NCBI GenBank assembly: GCA_910583835.1
Contig: CAJTYM010000080.1
Location: 1-6,803 of the forward strand
DNA from: an uncultured Lachnospiraceae bacterium
Lineage (GTDB): Bacteria; Bacillota; Clostridia; Lachnospirales; Lachnospiraceae
Reading direction: 5' to 3'
Length of the DNA: 6,803 nt
In this document: positions 5,935-6,803 of the stretch, piece after piece
Layout of the letters: each line of letters starts with the position of its first letter
Numbering within the stretch: the first letter of the stretch is position 1
Program-made: the position numbers and the translations under genes
Notes under the pieces: model-generated
Told to the model about the DNA's origin: nothing
Database searches by the model: none
What the model saw: the letters and a program-made list of their open reading frames with translations, nothing else

Positions 5935-6349
5935 CAGCAGGAAAAAATTTCCTGCTGACATAAAAATCGCTGGCTGTGGTCAGCGGGGAAAGGAGGGCTG
6001 CAGCACAAATCCAAGGCTCGTCTGGGCGAGGATAAACAGTAATTAGGCCCAGAGCGCCCCGGCTCCTGGTTCGCCGGTCGGGGGTTTAGCAGTTTGCTAA
6101 TCAGAAGCCATTCGGGGGTGATACACCTGTATGGTGCGCGGGCTTGCCTTAGTAACCTTTGTGAATTGGAAAGCGCATCATGGACCCTGAGCGAGTAATC
6201 TTTTTGAAAGCGACGGTAAGTAAAACGTATCGTGTCCCTTCCCACCTTCCGAACGCAGCCGGTCATGCTGTAAATCTGCCGGAGAGCTGCTCCCTCTACA
6301 AAGGAGCCGACAGAACCCTAACTGCCGTAGATCTCAATAAATAGGGCTG
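5935..6349 (+). ncRNA. Candidate large structured non-coding RNA, unidentified
   Basis: From the promoter at 5901-5929 begins a stretch richer in G and C than its surroundings, without a credible protein frame. The predicted 5' end is itself a perfect 10-bp hairpin, CAGCAGGAAA (5935-5944) with TTTCCTGCTG (5948-5957) and an AAA loop. Further helices that can be drawn by eye are CGCTG/CAGCG (5968-5972/5981-5985), TCTGGGC/GCCCAGA (6021-6027/6047-6053), a CCCC...GGGG hairpin near 6057-6084, TTAGCA/TGCTAA (6086-6091/6095-6100), GCTCC/GGAGC (6289-6293/6303-6307) and CCCTA/TAGGG (6316-6320/6342-6346). I could not match it to tmRNA, RNase P RNA, 6S RNA, T-box or group I/II intron cores. Large ornate RNAs such as ROOL and GOLLD occur in Firmicutes phages and plasmids and are the best comparison, but I cannot confirm membership. 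The 3' end is uncertain because no clear terminator follows. Confidence 0.5.
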
Positions 6350-6420
6350 CACACATAAGCAAGATAAAAAGTGTAGGGAGTTCTCCCAAACCCGTCACAC
6401 ATAAGACGTTAAAAAGTGTA
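6350..6420 (+). repeat. Two 25-26 bp direct repeats upstream of the integrase gene
   Basis: CACACATAAG-CAAGA-TAAAAAGTGTA (6350-6375) and CACACATAAG-ACGT-TAAAAAGTGTA (6396-6420) share a 10-bp left and an 11-bp right part with a variable middle; starts are 46 bp apart. A degenerate AAAAAGTGCGTA lies at 6597-6608. Between the copies is a small GGGA-GTTC-TCCC hairpin. Their place next to a tyrosine recombinase gene suits arm-type recombinase sites; iterons or the 3' part of the RNA are alternatives. Confidence 0.75.
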
Positions 6421-6484
6421 CTTTGCCGATTGCCGAGTCTCCGATTGGAGCTGACATGAGGCGGCCTGGCTTTAACACGCATAA

Positions 6485-6540
6485 ACTATATAACATAAGT
6501 GCAATATATAAATTATATAATATATTTTATATATTTATTA
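6485..6540. repeat. AT-rich patch with TATATAA boxes and a 10-bp inverted repeat
   Basis: The stretch is almost pure A/T. It holds ACTATATAA (6485-6493), TATATAA (6505-6511), TTATATAATATA (6513-6524) and the exact inverted repeat AATATATAAA (6503-6512) / TTTATATATT (6526-6535). The same boxes occur at the parA promoter, including the 12-mer TTATATAATATA at 2251-2262. It may be a binding site for the partition RHH protein, an easily melted origin element, or an integrase accessory site. Confidence 0.5.
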
Positions 6541-6551
6541 GAAGTGCATTA

Positions 6552-6557
6552 TTGACA
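6552..6557 (+). promoter_or_regulatory. Possible -35 of the integrase promoter
   Basis: An exact TTGACA is present 80 nt before the integrase start. At 17-18 nt spacing the candidate -10 is only GGACTA/GACTAT, a weak match. If functional, it would be a promoter needing activation. A TATAAT at 6516-6521 lacks a good -35. Confidence 0.3.
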
Positions 6558-6574
6558 TTAAATAAATTATGCCA

Positions 6575-6621
6575 GGACTATCCCCCTGAGAGCTACAAAA
6601 AGTGCGTATAAGGGATAGTCC
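6575..6621 (+). promoter_or_regulatory. 10-bp stem-loop directly before the integrase ribosome binding site
   Basis: GGACTATCCC (6575-6584) pairs exactly with GGGATAGTCC (6612-6621) around a 27-nt loop. The stem ends 2-3 nt before the purine-rich ribosome binding site (6624-6631). It may control integrase expression as RNA, or be a DNA site for the recombinase. There is no T run, so it is not a simple terminator. Confidence 0.55.
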
Positions 6622-6636
6622 AGAAGGGGGGATGAG

Positions 6637-6803
6637 ATGGGCAGGAGAAATAAGTCATACTCGAAGGACCTCCATCAACAGGCGTATGAACGCCTGATAG
6701 GGATGCAAGCCTTTGGGGAGAGCAAAAAGGCGGCGGTAGCCAATGGGACGGACAGAGATAAGATTTTCTCCGTCAGCACCTACAAGGCATATTGGAAGCA
6801 CAC
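6637..6803 (+). CDS. N-terminus of a tyrosine recombinase/integrase, 3'-truncated by the window
   Basis: ATG 6637 follows AAGGGGGG (6624-6631) at 5 nt, and 55 residues are visible before the window ends. The segment NKSYSKDLHQQAYERLIGMQAFGESKKAA and the later KIFSVSTYKAYWKH are characteristic of the N-terminal SAM-like/core-binding region of tyrosine recombinases of gut Firmicutes mobile elements. The catalytic R-H-R-Y residues would lie beyond the window. Such enzymes integrate and excise the element at an attachment site. The long upstream region with direct repeats, AT boxes and a stem-loop fits a regulated integrase gene. Confidence rests on the N-terminal pattern only. Confidence 0.75.
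   Translation, partial: MGRRNKSYSKDLHQQAYERLIGMQAFGESKKAAVANGTDRDKIFSVSTYKAYWKH

Noticed and set aside
5928..6266. 112-residue open frame on the minus strand across the candidate RNA
   Set aside because: No ribosome binding site before its start, composition unlike a protein (many Arg, Cys, Pro), and it reads back through the strong plus-strand promoter region and hairpins.
6133..6320. Group II intron remnant, suggested by GTGCGCGGGC near 6133
   Set aside because: No domain V sequence, no EBS/IBS arrangement and no reverse transcriptase gene; the GTGCG match alone means little.
6423..6611. 62-residue open frame upstream of the integrase
   Set aside because: It is made largely of the AT-rich repeat patch (many Tyr, Ile, Asn), lacks a ribosome binding site, and ends inside the stem-loop.
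6593..6614. oriT nick region, suggested by AAAAAGTGCGTATAAGG
   Set aside because: It only loosely resembles known relaxase nick motifs, there is no relaxase gene in the window, and the AAAAAGTG part is better explained as a copy of the nearby direct repeat.
1..6803. CRISPR array, tRNA or rRNA genes, insertion sequence ends
   Set aside because: No regularly spaced repeats of CRISPR type, no tRNA or rRNA sequence I can recognise, and no transposase or terminal inverted repeats with target duplication.

Overview
The window looks like part of a plasmid or integrative/conjugative-type mobile element from a low-to-mid GC Gram-positive bacterium, most likely a gut Clostridia member (Lachnospiraceae/Oscillospiraceae type). 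This rests on strong AGGAGG ribosome binding sites, consensus -35/-10 promoters with 17-bp spacers, a TTG start, and a gene set of AEP-type replication primase, DinJ/YafQ toxin-antitoxin, ParA plus ribbon-helix-helix partner, and tyrosine recombinase. The exact host cannot be read from the sequence.

Layout on the plus strand: (1) positions 1-1104, the 3' part of a primase/replication protein, closed by an intrinsic terminator. (2) 1270-2231, a toxin-antitoxin operon with its own consensus promoter and three ACTAAG repeats: antitoxin, YafQ-like toxin with the full set of catalytic residues, and a small third gene resembling DUF5348 proteins. (3) 2284-3488, a hairpin terminator and a perfect-consensus promoter, then parA and an overlapping ribbon-helix-helix gene, together a compact partition module. 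(4) 3551-4039, a small membrane-anchored or secreted protein of unknown function.

A perfect 17-bp stem terminator at 4038-4075 separates this from a minus-strand pair. That pair, in transcription order, is a four-helix membrane protein (5314-5724) and a secreted C39/C10-like cysteine peptidase (4086-5213). Both probably run from a promoter at 5798-5826 that is covered by TTGTA/TACAA inverted repeats. These three genes look like cargo of the element.

The right part, 5725-6636, has no convincing protein gene but is dense in signals. It holds a perfect 17-bp palindrome between two divergent promoters and a very strong extended -10 promoter at 5901-5929. That promoter opens into about 400 nt of relatively GC-rich, hairpin-rich sequence, which I read as a candidate large structured non-coding RNA. 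Further right are two copies of a 25-26 bp direct repeat, a very AT-rich patch with TATATAA boxes like those at the parA promoter, and a 10-bp stem just before the integrase ribosome binding site. The window ends inside the N-terminus of a tyrosine recombinase.

How the parts could work together: Rep/primase and ParA-RHH maintain the extrachromosomal form, the toxin-antitoxin pair stabilises it, and the recombinase integrates or excises it. Shared AT boxes may let the partition protein also touch the integrase promoter. The peptidase/membrane cluster and the RNA are the least understood parts.
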